NCBI GenBank assembly: GCA_038251315.1
Contig: JBBSBK010000026.1
Span: 1-35,878 of the forward strand
Source: JBBKXP01 sp038251315
Lineage (GTDB): Bacteria > Pseudomonadota > Alphaproteobacteria > Rhodobacterales > Rhodobacteraceae
Length of the DNA stretch: 35,878 bases
Direction of reading: 5' to 3'
Part shown: piece by piece, positions 35,671 through 35,878 of the stretch
Position numbering within the stretch: the first letter of the stretch is position 1
How the letters are laid out: every line of letters begins with the position of its first letter
The notes under the pieces: generated by a model
What the model was told of the DNA's origin: nothing
Database searches by the model: none
Seen by the model: the letters and a program-made list of their open reading frames with translations, nothing else
Translations under genes and position numbers: made by a program

Positions 35671-35878
35671 TCAGCGGCGCTGCACGGCCGGACGGGCATT
35701 CAACACGGCCATCGTCCCGCGATCTGTCAGTTCGAGCGAATCGTCATCCGACAGGTGCAACAGTTCGATCAGCTTTTGACGGGCCCGGTTGACCCGGCTT
35801 TTCATCGTGCCGGTGGCAACGCCGCACATCTCGGCCGCCTCGTGATAGGCAAAGCCGGAAGCACCGACCAGCGTGAGA
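35671..35878 (-). CDS. ecfG: EcfG-type general stress sigma factor (partial, C-terminus)
   Basis: Only the last 69 codons are in the window; the gene continues past the right edge. The translation contains LVGASGFAYHEAAEMCGVA followed by GTMKSRVNRARQKLIELL, which is the sigma region 4 helix-turn-helix that recognises the -35 box in EcfG/SigT-type ECF factors. The C-terminal tail (DDDSLELTDRG) is also typical. EcfG is normally held by anti-sigma NepR and released by phosphorylated PhyR. Those genes are expected just outside the window. Confidence 0.85.
   Translation of the reverse strand, partial: LTLVGASGFAYHEAAEMCGVATGTMKSRVNRARQKLIELLHLSDDDSLELTDRGTMAVLNARPAVQRR

Noticed and set aside
34175..35779. 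534-codon plus-strand ORF opposite the phospholipase-D-like gene and ecfG
   Set aside because: Both HKD motifs and sigma region 4 are on the minus strand; the plus frame has no domain.

Overview
The window is high-GC DNA with dense ATGA/TGATG gene overlaps and non-ATG starts. The general stress sigma factor (EcfG type), the HisKA_2 histidine kinase, the DUF1328 protein and the MttB-family methyltransferase all point to an alphaproteobacterium, most likely of the Rhodobacteraceae (inference from gene content only). No tRNA, rRNA, CRISPR array or insertion sequence was seen.

Layout. (1) 1-2193: the end of a polyamine-type ABC transporter (PotH-like, partial; PotI-like) followed by a TolB-like beta-propeller protein. 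(2) 2211-28420: a 26 kb polysaccharide locus. It holds six glycosyltransferases (four GT2, one WecG/TagA/CpsF, one GT4), a Wzy/O-antigen-ligase-like membrane protein, a Wzx-type flippase that is frameshifted in this sequence, a chain-length (PCP) protein, a CpsD-like ATPase without the Walker A lysine, and an ExoY/WcaJ-type initiating sugar-phosphate transferase. No outer-membrane Wza-type exporter is present. (3) Inside that locus, 6593-19225: a small hybrid assembly line. It consists of a one-module type I PKS (KS-AT-KR-DH-ACP-TE), an interleaved GT2, an NRPS initiation module (formyltransferase, condensation remnant, adenylation domain interrupted by a luciferase-like monooxygenase, carrier) and a phosphopantetheinyl transferase. 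Two exported proteins follow (SGNH-hydrolase-like and glycoside-hydrolase-like), then another GT2. Start/stop overlaps or short gaps link all of 6593-22610, so it reads as one operon.

(4) 28421-28930: a 510-base intergenic region, locally AT-richer, with a degenerate direct repeat and two perfect short palindromes. (5) 28931-31478: an MttB-family protein overlapping tryptophan 2,3-dioxygenase (kynA) and a 58-residue ORF. (6) 31610-35878: a stress-signalling block with a degenerate receiver, a HisKA_2 kinase, a strong terminator, a DUF1328 membrane peptide behind an EcfG-like promoter, a phospholipase-D-like protein and the end of ecfG.

How the genes may work together. The NRPS looks like a starter module that loads glycine (code read by eye as D-I-L-Q-L-G-M-I-W-K), formylates it and oxidises it. 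The PKS would add one malonyl unit, reduce and dehydrate it, and release the product through its own thioesterase. Because these genes share an operon with glycosyltransferases and polysaccharide-tailoring proteins, I infer that the small formamido-acyl product is either a substituent of the polysaccharide or is itself glycosylated. This is the most novel system in the window.
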